A stretch of DNA of 14,727 nucleotides from CAXBID01 sp963975495 (GCA_963975495.1 CAXBID010000076.1:1-14727); one strand, 5' to 3'; shown: positions 6,334-13,492, numbered from the stretch's first letter. Notes: generated by a model not told the origin, from the letters alone. A program made the numbers and translations.

Positions 6334-6981
6334 ATGTTTCTTGAAAATACGGTAAATCATAAAGAACAATTTGGATGGATTGAAGTCATCTGTGGCTCCA
6401 TGTTTTCTGGAAAAACAGAAGAACTGATCCGAAGGCTTAAACGCGCGCAAATTGCAAGACAAAAAGTGGAGATTTTTAAGCCTACCGTTGATGTGCGTTA
6501 TAATGAAGAAATGGTGGTATCACACGATGCTAATGAAATTCGTTCAACACCTGTGCCAGCTGCGGCAAATATTCCCATTTTAGCTGATGGTTGTGATGTT
6601 GTGGGTATTGATGAGGCCCAGTTTTTTGATGATGAAATTGTACGTGTTTGCAACGATTTAGCTAACAAGGGTGTTCGCGTTATAGTAGCTGGTTTAGATA
6701 TGGATTTTAAGGGCAACCCGTTTGGTCCCATGCCTAGCCTTATGGCAACTGCGGAATATGTTACCAAGGTACATGCGGTTTGTACCCGTACCGGCAATTT
6801 AGCACAATACAGTTACCGAAAAGCGAATAATGATAATTTGGTTTTATTGGGTGAAGTTGAAGAATACGAACCATTAAGTAGAGCCGCCTTTTATAAAGCT
6901 ATGCTGCGTGATAAAGTGCGAAATATGAAAGTGAATGATGCCGAGGAAATAAATTCTAAAAACAAAGACCCGAATGCCTAA
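6334..6981 (+). CDS. tdk: Thymidine kinase (type II), zinc-site cysteines largely lost
   Basis: Tdk phosphorylates thymidine to dTMP in nucleotide salvage. The 215-residue protein shows Walker A GSMFSGKT at 21-28, the Walker B/catalytic segment GIDEAQFF at 91-98 with the general base E94, the GLDMDFKGNPFG loop at 120-131, and the thymidine-binding lasso region around 146-180 ending EEYEPLSR. Type II kinases normally hold a structural zinc with four cysteines (CxxC ... CxxC/H). Here only C150 of CTRT is kept, and the second pair is replaced in PLSRAAFY (180-187), so the lasso probably has no zinc. The 25-residue tail is charged. The gene overlaps alr by 8 bases, which implies one transcript. 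Confidence 0.96.
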   Translation: MFLENTVNHKEQFGWIEVICGSMFSGKTEELIRRLKRAQIARQKVEIFKPTVDVRYNEEMVVSHDANEIRSTPVPAAANIPILADGCDVVGIDEAQFFDDEIVRVCNDLANKGVRVIVAGLDMDFKGNPFGPMPSLMATAEYVTKVHAVCTRTGNLAQYSYRKANNDNLVLLGEVEEYEPLSRAAFYKAMLRDKVRNMKVNDAEEINSKNKDPNA

Positions 6982-8080
6982 AGCACAAGAAACGGTGCTT
7001 GAAATAGACTTAAAGGCACTTAAACATAATTTCCGGTATTTAAACTCTAAATTAGATAACAACACTCAATTTTTGGCAGTTGTTAAGGCTTTTGCTTACG
7101 GAAGTGATGCTTGTGAAATTGCAAATTGTTTACAAGAATTAAATGTTGATTATTTTGCAGTTGCCTATATAAATGAAGGGGTTGCCTTAAGAGATGCGGG
7201 AATTACCAAACCCATATTAATATTACATCCGCAGTCTGTAAATTTTAAAATATTGATTGATTATTGTTTGGAACCCAGCCTTTACAACGCTAAAATTTTA
7301 AACGAATTTATTGCTGTCGCTTCCGCGGAAAAACAAACCGATTATCCTGTCCACATAAAATTTAATACGGGGTTAAACCGATTGGGATTTTGGGAAAATG
7401 ATGTTGATTATATTGCTTCAAAACTAAAAGAAACAACAGCTATAAAAGCAAAATCCATCTTTTCACATTTGGCAGCAAGTGAGGATTTAGATGAACATGA
7501 GTTTACGCTAAACCAAATAGAATCCTTCAAGTCAATCTCAAAAAACTTTATAGATGCAATTGGTTACAAACCTATGCTCCACATCTGTAATACCTCGGGA
7601 ATTCTAAATTACCCTGATGCTCATTTTGATATGGTACGAAGTGGTATTGGTTTATATGGTTTTGGGAATTCTGAAAAAGAAAACAAACATTTAAAACCTA
7701 TAGCGTCTTTAAAAACGGTTATTTCTCAAATTCATAACATTGAAAAAGGCGAAACGGTTGGTTATAATCGTGCTTATAAAAGTGATGCGTTTTTAAAAAC
7801 CGCCACATTACCTATTGGTCATGCCGATGGTATTGGCAGGCAATATGGCAATGGAAAAGGCTTTGTTATAATCCATGGGAAAAAAGCACCAATAGTTGGA
7901 AATGTGTGTATGGATATGATAATGGTTAACGTTACCAACATACATTGTAAAGCGGGTGATGAGGTTATTGTTTTTGATTCTAAATCAACCGCTGAACAAT
8001 TAGCTGAAAATGTTAATACCATTTCTTATGAAATTATTACCGCTATTTCCCAGCGCGTAAAACGTGTTTTCATAAAATAA
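6974..8080 (+). CDS. alr: Alanine racemase
   Basis: Alr is a pyridoxal-phosphate enzyme that interconverts L- and D-alanine for peptidoglycan synthesis. The 368-residue protein has the PLP lysine K38 in VVKAFAYGSD, the substrate-side KFNTGLNRLGF (129-139), phosphate-binding RSGIGLYG (222-229), the second catalytic residue Y264 in GETVGYNRAY, PIGHADGIGR (280-289) and GNVCMDM (309-315). KAFAYG replaces the usual KANAYG, a variant I recall as normal in Bacteroidetes. The start at 6974 lies inside the end of tdk. The enzyme stands alone rather than as the MurF-Alr fusion known from some Bacteroidetes. No classic intrinsic terminator follows; instead the MITE-like element begins 26 bases after the stop, and its hairpins may serve. 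Confidence 0.97.
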   Translation: MPKAQETVLEIDLKALKHNFRYLNSKLDNNTQFLAVVKAFAYGSDACEIANCLQELNVDYFAVAYINEGVALRDAGITKPILILHPQSVNFKILIDYCLEPSLYNAKILNEFIAVASAEKQTDYPVHIKFNTGLNRLGFWENDVDYIASKLKETTAIKAKSIFSHLAASEDLDEHEFTLNQIESFKSISKNFIDAIGYKPMLHICNTSGILNYPDAHFDMVRSGIGLYGFGNSEKENKHLKPIASLKTVISQIHNIEKGETVGYNRAYKSDAFLKTATLPIGHADGIGRQYGNGKGFVIIHGKKAPIVGNVCMDMIMVNVTNIHCKAGDEVIVFDSKSTAEQLAENVNTISYEIITAISQRVKRVFIK

Positions 8081-8106
8081 TTAGTCTTATCAAATATTAA
8101 TATTTT

Positions 8107-8299
8107 AACGTGGGTTCGAGATAAGGTTAAGTTTAGTTCCTTGAAAACAAGATATCTACGTTATTTGTATGCGATTGGTTATCCCCTTGAGGGGATTATA
8201 GGGGTGTTATCCCTATCAAATAACACCTCCCTAACCCTCCTCAAGGAGGGAATACACTCCACAAAGCTATATTCCCAATAATTATCTGGGACTAACGTT
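8107..8299. repeat. MITE-like copy A (complete)
   Basis: The left end is the 18-bp terminal repeat. The right end at 8282-8299 matches the outer right repeat at 15 of 18 positions. The core has three nested palindromes: CCCCTTGAGGGG (8183-8194), GGTGTTAT (8203-8210) pairing with ATAACACC (8220-8227), and CCCTCC-TCAA-GGAGGG (8235-8250). Together they form a large imperfect hairpin. Bases 8123-8207 match 8423-8507 with 3 differences in 85, and 8214-8261 are identical to 8582-8629. Confidence 0.7.
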
Positions 8300-8422
8300 T
8301 GTATTAACAATTTGTTTCGGTTTTATAAAGAAATGCTCGTTTAAAAACACCAACATACAATACATTGATTTTACTGTTGAAAACCCCAATCCTTTTTTAT
8401 AAACCCAATAATTATGTTTTAA

Positions 8423-8669
8423 AAGGTTAAGTTTAGTTCATTGAAAATAAGATATCTACGTTATTTGTATGCTATTGGTTATCCCCTTGAGGGGATTATA
8501 GGGGTGTAAATCCCCTTGATTAGCGAGAAGCAAAATGTATTTGTTTAAGCTATCGATCGAAGCTCATAGGGGTGTAATCCATATCAAATAACACCTCCCT
8601 AACCCTCCTCAAGGAGGGAATACACTCCATTAAGCTATATGTTCCTTATAATTATCTCGAACTCACGTT
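8423..8669. repeat. MITE-like copy B (left end lost, 68-base internal insertion)
   Basis: This copy starts at AAGGTTAAG without a recognisable left terminal repeat and ends with the intact right repeat. After 8507 it carries 68 extra bases relative to copy A. The extra segment is bounded by a short direct repeat: ATAGGGGTGTAAATCC near 8498-8513 and ATAGGGGTGTAATCC at 8566-8580. This is consistent with a local duplication or a nested insertion. It ends 52 bases before the mscL start. Confidence 0.65.
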
Positions 8670-8721
8670 ATTTTAACTTTTTTAGCTACTTTAGGCGTTC
8701 ACTAACTAATAATGTAAAATT

Positions 8722-9123
8722 ATGCTTAAAGAATTTAAAGAATTTGCAATGAAGGGAAACCTTATAGACATTGCTGTTGGTTTTGTAATGGGTGCTGCTT
8801 TTAAAGAAGTAGTAACTGCTTTTACTGGAGGCATTGTATCACCATTAATTGGTATGATATTCAATTCAGACTTCAAAGCTTTAAAATATAAATTGAAAGA
8901 TGGCGCATTGAATGATGCTGGAGAAATGGCTGGAGAAGTTTATTTGGAATACGGAACATTTTTAACCTATGTTATCGATTTTACTATTGTTGCCTTTGTC
9001 ATGTTCTTGGTTGTAAAAGGAGTTAATAGAATGAAAAAGAAAGAAGAGCCAGCTCCTGAAGCACCAGCGGGACCATCTCAAGAAGAGTTGCTTGCTGAAA
9101 TTAGAGATCTGCTTAAAAAATAA
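8722..9123 (+). CDS. mscL: Large-conductance mechanosensitive channel MscL
   Basis: MscL is the inner-membrane pentameric channel that opens under high membrane tension to release solutes on osmotic downshock. The 133-residue protein has the amphipathic amino-terminal helix LKEFKEFAMKGN (2-13), the pore-lining first membrane helix (about 14-45, LIDIAVGFVMGAAF), a periplasmic loop (about 46-76) and a second membrane helix (about 77-100). The end is a charged linker and the carboxy-terminal helix EELLAEIRDLLKK. Length and layout are standard. The ATG at 8722 is the only sensible start. A weak TACTTTAG (8687-8694) could be the -7 box. The gene is isolated between the MITE-like element and a strong terminator, so it is probably monocistronic. 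Confidence 0.97.
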   Translation: MLKEFKEFAMKGNLIDIAVGFVMGAAFKEVVTAFTGGIVSPLIGMIFNSDFKALKYKLKDGALNDAGEMAGEVYLEYGTFLTYVIDFTIVAFVMFLVVKGVNRMKKKEEPAPEAPAGPSQEELLAEIRDLLKK

Positions 9124-9136
9124 CAGCTTGTTAAAT

Positions 9137-9155
9137 AAATAACACTGTGTTATTT
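9137..9155. repeat. 9-bp palindrome after mscL
   Basis: AAATAACAC (9137-9145) and GTGTTATTT (9147-9155) pair around one base. It lies 13 bases after the mscL stop and just before the main terminator hairpin. It may add to 3'-end structure. Confidence 0.5.
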
Positions 9156-9161
9156 GTTGTT

Positions 9162-9198
9162 AAAAAGCCCTTGTTTTCTAAAAATGAGGGCTTTTTTT
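9162..9198 (+). terminator. Intrinsic terminator of mscL
   Basis: AAAAAGCCCT (9162-9171) pairs with AGGGCTTTTT (9187-9196), a 10-bp stem with a 15-base loop, and the T run extends to 9198. It is a well-formed Rho-independent terminator 38 bases after the mscL stop. Its A-rich left arm could also serve the other strand, but no gene there needs it. Confidence 0.88.
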
Positions 9199-9222
9199 AG
9201 ATTATAAAAAAGAATTAATAGT

Positions 9223-9230
9223 TAGTTTTG
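9223..9230 (+). promoter_or_regulatory. -7 promoter box for asd
   Basis: TAGTTTTG matches TAnnTTTG exactly, 38 bases before the asd ATG and 25 bases after the mscL terminator. No clear -33 TTG is seen. The position between terminator and gene supports it. Confidence 0.45.
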
Positions 9231-9267
9231 CCCTATCAAATGGTATTAAAACCTTAAAATTAAAAAA

Positions 9268-10257
9268 ATGAGAGTAGCTGTAGTTGGTGCCACAGGTATG
9301 GTTGGCGAGGTGATGCTGAAAGTATTGGAAGAACGTAATTTTCCCATTACCGAATTATTATTGGTAGCCTCTGAACGTTCTGTTGGAAAAAAATTGACCT
9401 TCAAAAATAAAGAATATACCGTTATTGGTTTAGCTGATGCTGTTGCTGCAAAACCACAAATCGCCATTTTTTCTGCTGGCGGGGACACCTCTATGGAATG
9501 GGCGCCTAAGTTTGCTGAAGTTGGTACTACGGTGGTTGATAATTCATCGGCTTGGAGAATGGATCCCACTAAAAAATTAGTGGTTCCAGAAATAAATGCG
9601 CACGAATTAACTAAAGAGGATAAAATTATAGCAAACCCAAACTGTTCTACCATTCAATTGGTTATGGCATTGGCGCCGCTTCATAAAAAATATAAAATGA
9701 AACGTATTGTGGTATCAACTTATCAATCCGTTTCTGGTACTGGTGTAAAGGCTGTAAAACAATTAGAAAACGAGATTGCTGGTATTGAAGGCGAAATGGC
9801 CTATCCTTATCCAATTGGTAGAAATGCTTTACCACACTGTGATGTGTTTATGGAGAACGGTTACACCAAGGAAGAAATGAAATTGGCAAGGGAGCCACAA
9901 AAAATATTTAATGATAAAACATTTTCTGTAACGGCTACTGCGGTTCGTATTCCTACAGCAGGCGGGCACTCAGAATCTGTTAACGTAGAGTTTGAAAACG
10001 ATTTTAATTTAGCTGATGTGCGTAAAATGCTGCATGAAACTTCTGGTGTAATTGTGCAAGATAATACAGATACTAACACCTATCCTATGCCAATTTATGC
10101 CCATGATAAAGATGAGGTTTTTGTGGGACGAATTCGTAGGGATGAAACACAACCTAACACTTTAAATATGTGGATAGTGGCAGACAACTTACGAAAAGGC
10201 GCCGCAACAAACACCATTCAAATTGCTGAGTATTTAGTTGAAAATAATTTAGTGTAA
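9268..10257 (+). CDS. asd: Aspartate-semialdehyde dehydrogenase
   Basis: Asd reduces aspartyl phosphate to aspartate semialdehyde with NADPH, the branch step towards threonine, methionine, lysine and diaminopimelate. The 329 residues are a normal length. Visible are the NADP-binding VGATGMVGEVML (6-17), SAWRMDP (94-100), catalytic C126 in ANPNCSTIQ, Q153 in TYQSVSGTG, R227 in AVRIP and the acid/base H234 in GGHSES. The carboxy-terminal half carries the dimerisation element RNALPHCD (185-192). The ATG at 9268 sets the first beta strand directly, so the start is secure. The gene has its own -7 box upstream and a strong terminator downstream, so it is probably transcribed alone. Confidence 0.97.
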   Translation: MRVAVVGATGMVGEVMLKVLEERNFPITELLLVASERSVGKKLTFKNKEYTVIGLADAVAAKPQIAIFSAGGDTSMEWAPKFAEVGTTVVDNSSAWRMDPTKKLVVPEINAHELTKEDKIIANPNCSTIQLVMALAPLHKKYKMKRIVVSTYQSVSGTGVKAVKQLENEIAGIEGEMAYPYPIGRNALPHCDVFMENGYTKEEMKLAREPQKIFNDKTFSVTATAVRIPTAGGHSESVNVEFENDFNLADVRKMLHETSGVIVQDNTDTNTYPMPIYAHDKDEVFVGRIRRDETQPNTLNMWIVADNLRKGAATNTIQIAEYLVENNLV

Positions 10258-10285
10258 CACTTAATTAACTAAACTATTAAACTTT

Positions 10286-10317
10286 AAGCTTCTTCATTAA
10301 AATGAAGGAGCTTTTTT
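10286..10317 (+). terminator. Intrinsic terminator of asd
   Basis: AAGCTTCTTCATT (10286-10298) pairs with AATGAAGGAGCTT (10301-10313), a 13-bp stem with one T-G wobble, followed by six T residues (10312-10317). It lies 28 bases after the asd stop. The ATG at 10302 falls in the descending arm, which argues against using it as the start of the next gene. Confidence 0.88.
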
Positions 10318-10320
10318 GTT

Positions 10321-10328
10321 TATTTTTG
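10321..10328 (+). promoter_or_regulatory. Possible -7 box of the prolyl oligopeptidase gene
   Basis: TATTTTTG matches TAnnTTTG and lies 22 bases before the ATG chosen at 10350, immediately after the asd terminator. A -33 element would fall inside the terminator stem and no TTG is seen there. Transcription from here would exclude the upstream ATG at 10302. Confidence 0.35.
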
Positions 10329-10349
10329 AGTCCTTTTAATGTATTAATC

Positions 10350-12503
10350 ATGAAAAAAATAATACTCAGTTTGTTTAGTATAATTGTTTTAACTGCTTGC
10401 AAAAAAGAAAATACGAAATCAAATATTATTCCCGTGAATTACCCTGAAACAAAAACTGTAGATACCATAGACACTTATTTTGGTGTAGAAGTAAAAGACC
10501 CTTATCGTTGGTTAGAGGATGATAGAAGTGATGAAACTGAAGCTTGGGTAAAAGACCAAAACCAAAACACGTATTCATATTTAGAGCAAATTCCTTTTAA
10601 AGATGAATTAAAAGAACGCTTGTCTGAAATATGGGATTACGAAAAAATCAGTGCACCATTTAAAGAAGGTGATTATGCCTATTTTTATAAAAATAAAGGT
10701 CTACAAGATCAAAGCGTCGTATATAGAAAAAAAGATAATACTGATGCTGAAGTTTTTCTAGACCCCAATACGTTTTCTGAAGACGGTACTGTGTCACTGG
10801 GTGCTTTAAGCTTTTCAAAAAATGGGAAAATAGCCGCTTATTCAATATCTGAAGGTGGAAGCGATTGGAGAAAAATTCTTGTTATGAATGCAGAAACCAA
10901 AACCATAATTGAAGACACCATAATTGATGCAAAATTTGGTCAAATATCATGGTATAAAAATGAAGGGTTTTATTATTCTAGTTACGACAAGCCAGAAGGT
11001 AGCGAATTGTCGGCAAAAACAGATCAACATAAAGTCTATTATCACAAACTAGGTACGCCTCAAAAAGAGGATTCGTTAATTTTTGGTGGAACACCAGAAG
11101 AAAAACATAGATATATTTATGGATCTGTTACCGAAGATGATAGATATTTGGTAATCACGCCACGTATTTCTACTTCGGGTAACAAGCTGTTTATAAAAGA
11201 TTTATCTGTTCCTAATAGTGAATTCATTAGCATTTTAAATCATACGAATAGCGATACTTACATTATTGAAAATGAAGGAAGCAAACTTTTTCTTGTAACT
11301 AATTTAAATGCCCCTAATAAAAAGATAGTAACCGTTGATGCTGCGAACCCAACACCAGAATATTGGAAAGATTTTCTGCCAGAAACAGACTATGTTTTAA
11401 CACCTACTACAAGCGGTGGATATTTTATTGCACATTATATGATTGATGCTATTTCTAAAGTAAAACAATATGATTATAATGGAAAATTGATTAGGGATAT
11501 AGCCCTTCCCGGATTAGGTTCTGCCAATGGATTTGGAGGAAAAAAAGAAGAAAAAACAGATTATTTTTCATTTACAAATTATTATACGCCAACAAGTATT
11601 TATAAATACAATGTTGATACTGGTAAAATTGAATTGTACAGAAAACCTGCTATAAAATTTAATGAAGACGAATATGAAAGTCATCAGGTGTTTTATTCTT
11701 CAAAATATGGTACAAAAGTCCCAATGATAATTACTCACAAAAAAGGACTTGAACGCAATGGTAAAAATCCAACAATCCTTTATGGTTATGGCGGATTCAA
11801 TATTAGTTTAACGCCTTCATTTAGTATTACAAATGCCGTTTGGATGGAACAAGGGGGCATATTAGCCGTACCCAATTTACGTGGCGGTGGTGAGTATGGT
11901 AAAAAATGGCATGACGCAGGAACGAAAATGCAAAAGCAAAATGTATTTGATGACTTTATAGCTGCTGCAGAATATGTAATTGAAAATAATTATACGTCCT
12001 CAGAATTTTTAGCCTTAAGAGGGGGTTCAAATGGCGGCTTATTAGTTGGTGCCGTAATGACACAACGTCCGGATTTGGCAAAAGTAGCACTTCCTGCCGT
12101 TGGTGTTTTAGATATGCTGCGCTACCATACCTTTACTTCTGGTGCAGGTTGGGCTTATGATTATGGAACTTCCGAAGATAGCAAAGCCATGTTTGAATAT
12201 TTAAAAGGATATTCGCCTATTCACAATGTAAAAGAGGGTGTTGAATATCCAGCTACTTTAATTACAACTGGCGATCATGACGACCGTGTGGTACCTGCGC
12301 ACAGTTTTAAATTTGCTGCTGAATTGCAAAACAAACAAACAGGAACAAACCCCATATTAATAAGAATAGAAACCGATGCAGGTCATGGTGCTGGAACTCC
12401 TGTTAGTAAAATTATTGAACAATATGCTGATATTTTTGGATTTACATTATTTAATATGGGGTTTGATGTGTTACCAAGTAAAACCGAAAACTTTAAAAAT
12501 TAA
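10350..12503 (+). CDS. Prolyl oligopeptidase family serine peptidase (S9A), lipoprotein
   Basis: S9A enzymes cleave short peptides after proline. With the start at 10350 the protein has 717 residues and begins MKKIILSLFSIIVLTAC, a lipoprotein signal with lipobox LTAC and lipidated C17. It is therefore exported and membrane-anchored. KDPYRWLEDD (about 49-58) opens the peptidase N-terminal domain, a seven-bladed beta propeller fills the first half, and the alpha/beta hydrolase follows. The catalytic triad is S560 in GGSNGG, D644 in GDHDDRVVP and H678 in DAGHGAG, close to the positions in the porcine enzyme. RGGGEYG (527-533 of the longer frame) is also typical. An upstream in-frame ATG at 10302 is rejected because it lies in the asd terminator and would bury the signal peptide. 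A scavenging role in peptide nutrition is inferred. Confidence 0.95.
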   Translation: MKKIILSLFSIIVLTACKKENTKSNIIPVNYPETKTVDTIDTYFGVEVKDPYRWLEDDRSDETEAWVKDQNQNTYSYLEQIPFKDELKERLSEIWDYEKISAPFKEGDYAYFYKNKGLQDQSVVYRKKDNTDAEVFLDPNTFSEDGTVSLGALSFSKNGKIAAYSISEGGSDWRKILVMNAETKTIIEDTIIDAKFGQISWYKNEGFYYSSYDKPEGSELSAKTDQHKVYYHKLGTPQKEDSLIFGGTPEEKHRYIYGSVTEDDRYLVITPRISTSGNKLFIKDLSVPNSEFISILNHTNSDTYIIENEGSKLFLVTNLNAPNKKIVTVDAANPTPEYWKDFLPETDYVLTPTTSGGYFIAHYMIDAISKVKQYDYNGKLIRDIALPGLGSANGFGGKKEEKTDYFSFTNYYTPTSIYKYNVDTGKIELYRKPAIKFNEDEYESHQVFYSSKYGTKVPMIITHKKGLERNGKNPTILYGYGGFNISLTPSFSITNAVWMEQGGILAVPNLRGGGEYGKKWHDAGTKMQKQNVFDDFIAAAEYVIENNYTSSEFLALRGGSNGGLLVGAVMTQRPDLAKVALPAVGVLDMLRYHTFTSGAGWAYDYGTSEDSKAMFEYLKGYSPIHNVKEGVEYPATLITTGDHDDRVVPAHSFKFAAELQNKQTGTNPILIRIETDAGHGAGTPVSKIIEQYADIFGFTLFNMGFDVLPSKTENFKN

Positions 12504-12523
12504 GAAATTATAAACTATATTTT

Positions 12524-12556
12524 AGACCTCACAGGTTTTTAAAACCTGTGAGGTCT
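12524..12556. repeat. 33-bp palindrome between the peptidase and ABC genes
   Basis: AGACCTCACAGGTTTT (12524-12539) and AAAACCTGTGAGGTCT (12541-12556) are exact complements around one base. Palindromes with the core ACCTCACAGGTTTT/AAAACCTGTGAGGT recur between genes in Flavobacteriaceae (recalled, not searched). It can fold into a strong RNA hairpin 20 bases after the peptidase stop and so may end that transcript, although the following T tract is weak. It ends 15 bases before the ABC start. Confidence 0.75.
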
Positions 12557-12571
12557 TCTTATATTTACAAT

Positions 12572-13483
12572 ATGCTAAACATAAAAAACCTCTCTTTTTC
12601 ATACAATAAAACACCTGTTTTAAAAAACCTCTCTTTTAATGTTAATCAAGGTGAAAACATCGCTATTATTGGTGAAAGTGGCTCGGGAAAAAGCACATTG
12701 CTTAAGCTTTTATATGGCGAATACGATTTAAAAAAAGGCAAAATTTTTTGGAAAGACAAAGAAATTTTAGGCCCAAAATATAATCTTATAATTGGTCCAG
12801 AATATATGAAATATGTGGCTCAAGAATTCGATTTGATGCCATTTATTACCGTAGCAGAAAACATGGGTGCATTTCTTTCAAATTTTTATCCCAAAGAAAA
12901 AAAAGAACGTATTAAAGAACTCTTAGATGTCGTTGAGCTAAACAACTTTGCAGACACGAAAGTCAAACTTTTAAGCGGTGGCCAAAAACAGCGTGTAGCC
13001 TTAGCTAAAGCCATTGCAAAACAACCTGAAATTCTTTTATTGGATGAGCCTTTTAGCCACATTGATAATTTTAAAAAACAATCTTTACGACGAAGTTTAT
13101 TTAAATATCTAAAAGAAAAAAACATTACTTGCATTGTCGCCACACACGATAAAGCGGATGTTATGGGGTTTTCAGACCGTATGTTATTATTAAATAACCA
13201 AAAAATTGAAGCCAACGATACCCCAGAAAACTTATACCAAAATCCTAAAACAGCTTTGATTGCTTCATTTTTTGAGGAATTCAATCGTATTAATAACAAG
13301 ATTGTCTATGCCCATCAATTAAAATTGGTTGAAAAATCAAACCTAAAAGCGACTGTGATTAAAAACTATTTTAAAGGCAACCATTATTTAATTGAAGTCG
13401 ATTACAATGGAACTATTTTGTTTTTTGAAAACCCTTCTGAATTGAAAAAGAACACCATTGTATCACTTGAAATAGTAAAATAA
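12572..13483 (+). CDS. ABC transporter ATP-binding protein with carboxy-terminal TOBE-like extension
   Basis: The ATPase subunit of an ABC transporter. With the ATG at 12572 it has 303 residues: Walker A GESGSGKST (34-42), Q-loop Q84 in VAQEFDLMP, signature LSGGQKQR (134-141), Walker B ILLLDEP (154-160) with catalytic E159, and H-loop H192 in VATHD. Residues 217-229 (DTPENLYQNPKTA) and a beta-rich tail (about 240-303) match the layout of iron/spermidine/sulfate-type importers with a TOBE domain. An in-frame GTG at 12548 is rejected because it falls inside the 33-bp palindrome, and the ATG gives the normal beta strand LNIKNLSFSY. No permease or binding protein is in the window, so the substrate is unknown and the subunit is an orphan here. 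Confidence 0.94.
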   Translation: MLNIKNLSFSYNKTPVLKNLSFNVNQGENIAIIGESGSGKSTLLKLLYGEYDLKKGKIFWKDKEILGPKYNLIIGPEYMKYVAQEFDLMPFITVAENMGAFLSNFYPKEKKERIKELLDVVELNNFADTKVKLLSGGQKQRVALAKAIAKQPEILLLDEPFSHIDNFKKQSLRRSLFKYLKEKNITCIVATHDKADVMGFSDRMLLLNNQKIEANDTPENLYQNPKTALIASFFEEFNRINNKIVYAHQLKLVEKSNLKATVIKNYFKGNHYLIEVDYNGTILFFENPSELKKNTIVSLEIVK

Positions 13484-13492
13484 ACCTACTTG

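Larger units (their letters stand above)
8107..8669. mobile_element. Composite MITE-like element (two copies) with terminal inverted repeats
   Basis: The outer ends are 18-bp inverted repeats with one mismatch: AACGTGGGTTCGAGATAA (8107-8124) and TTATCTCGAACTCACGTT (8652-8669). They are flanked by a 5-bp direct repeat ATTTT (8102-8106 and 8670-8674), a possible target-site duplication. Inside are two related copies, 8107-8299 and 8423-8669, with 123 bases between them. No open frame suggests a transposase, so any movement would depend on an enzyme encoded elsewhere. The element fills most of the alr-mscL gap, the longest gene-free stretch in the window. ATTTT could match by chance in AT-rich DNA, but the terminal repeats could not easily do so. 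Confidence 0.65.

Noticed and set aside
6498..6797. 99-codon open frame antisense to tdk
   Set aside because: It overlaps the catalytic core of a well-supported gene and has no independent support.
6974..8080. KAFAYG in place of KANAYG as evidence for a non-racemase PLP protein
   Set aside because: All other alanine racemase motifs, including Y264 and GNVCMDM, are intact, and the variant is recalled as normal in Bacteroidetes.
8102..8674. CRISPR array in the repeat-rich alr-mscL gap
   Set aside because: There are only two long diverged copies with terminal inverted repeats, no regular short repeats and spacers, and no cas genes.
9124..9267. Lysine riboswitch before asd
   Set aside because: The region is too short and is filled by the mscL terminator and a -7 box; no conserved riboswitch core is visible.
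9246..9653. 135-codon open frame antisense to asd
   Set aside because: It covers the conserved NADP-binding and catalytic regions of asd and has no recognisable domain.
10302..10349. ATG start extending the prolyl oligopeptidase by 16 residues
   Set aside because: It sits in the asd terminator stem and would place the lipoprotein signal internally; the ATG at 10350 gives a clean signal with lipobox LTAC.
12548..12571. GTG start extending the ABC ATPase by 8 residues
   Set aside because: The codon lies inside the 33-bp palindromic repeat; the ATG at 12572 gives the standard ABC amino terminus.
12886..13299. 137-codon open frame antisense to the ABC gene
   Set aside because: It lies wholly within a clear ABC ATPase with all motifs; its composition is that of a complementary-frame shadow.
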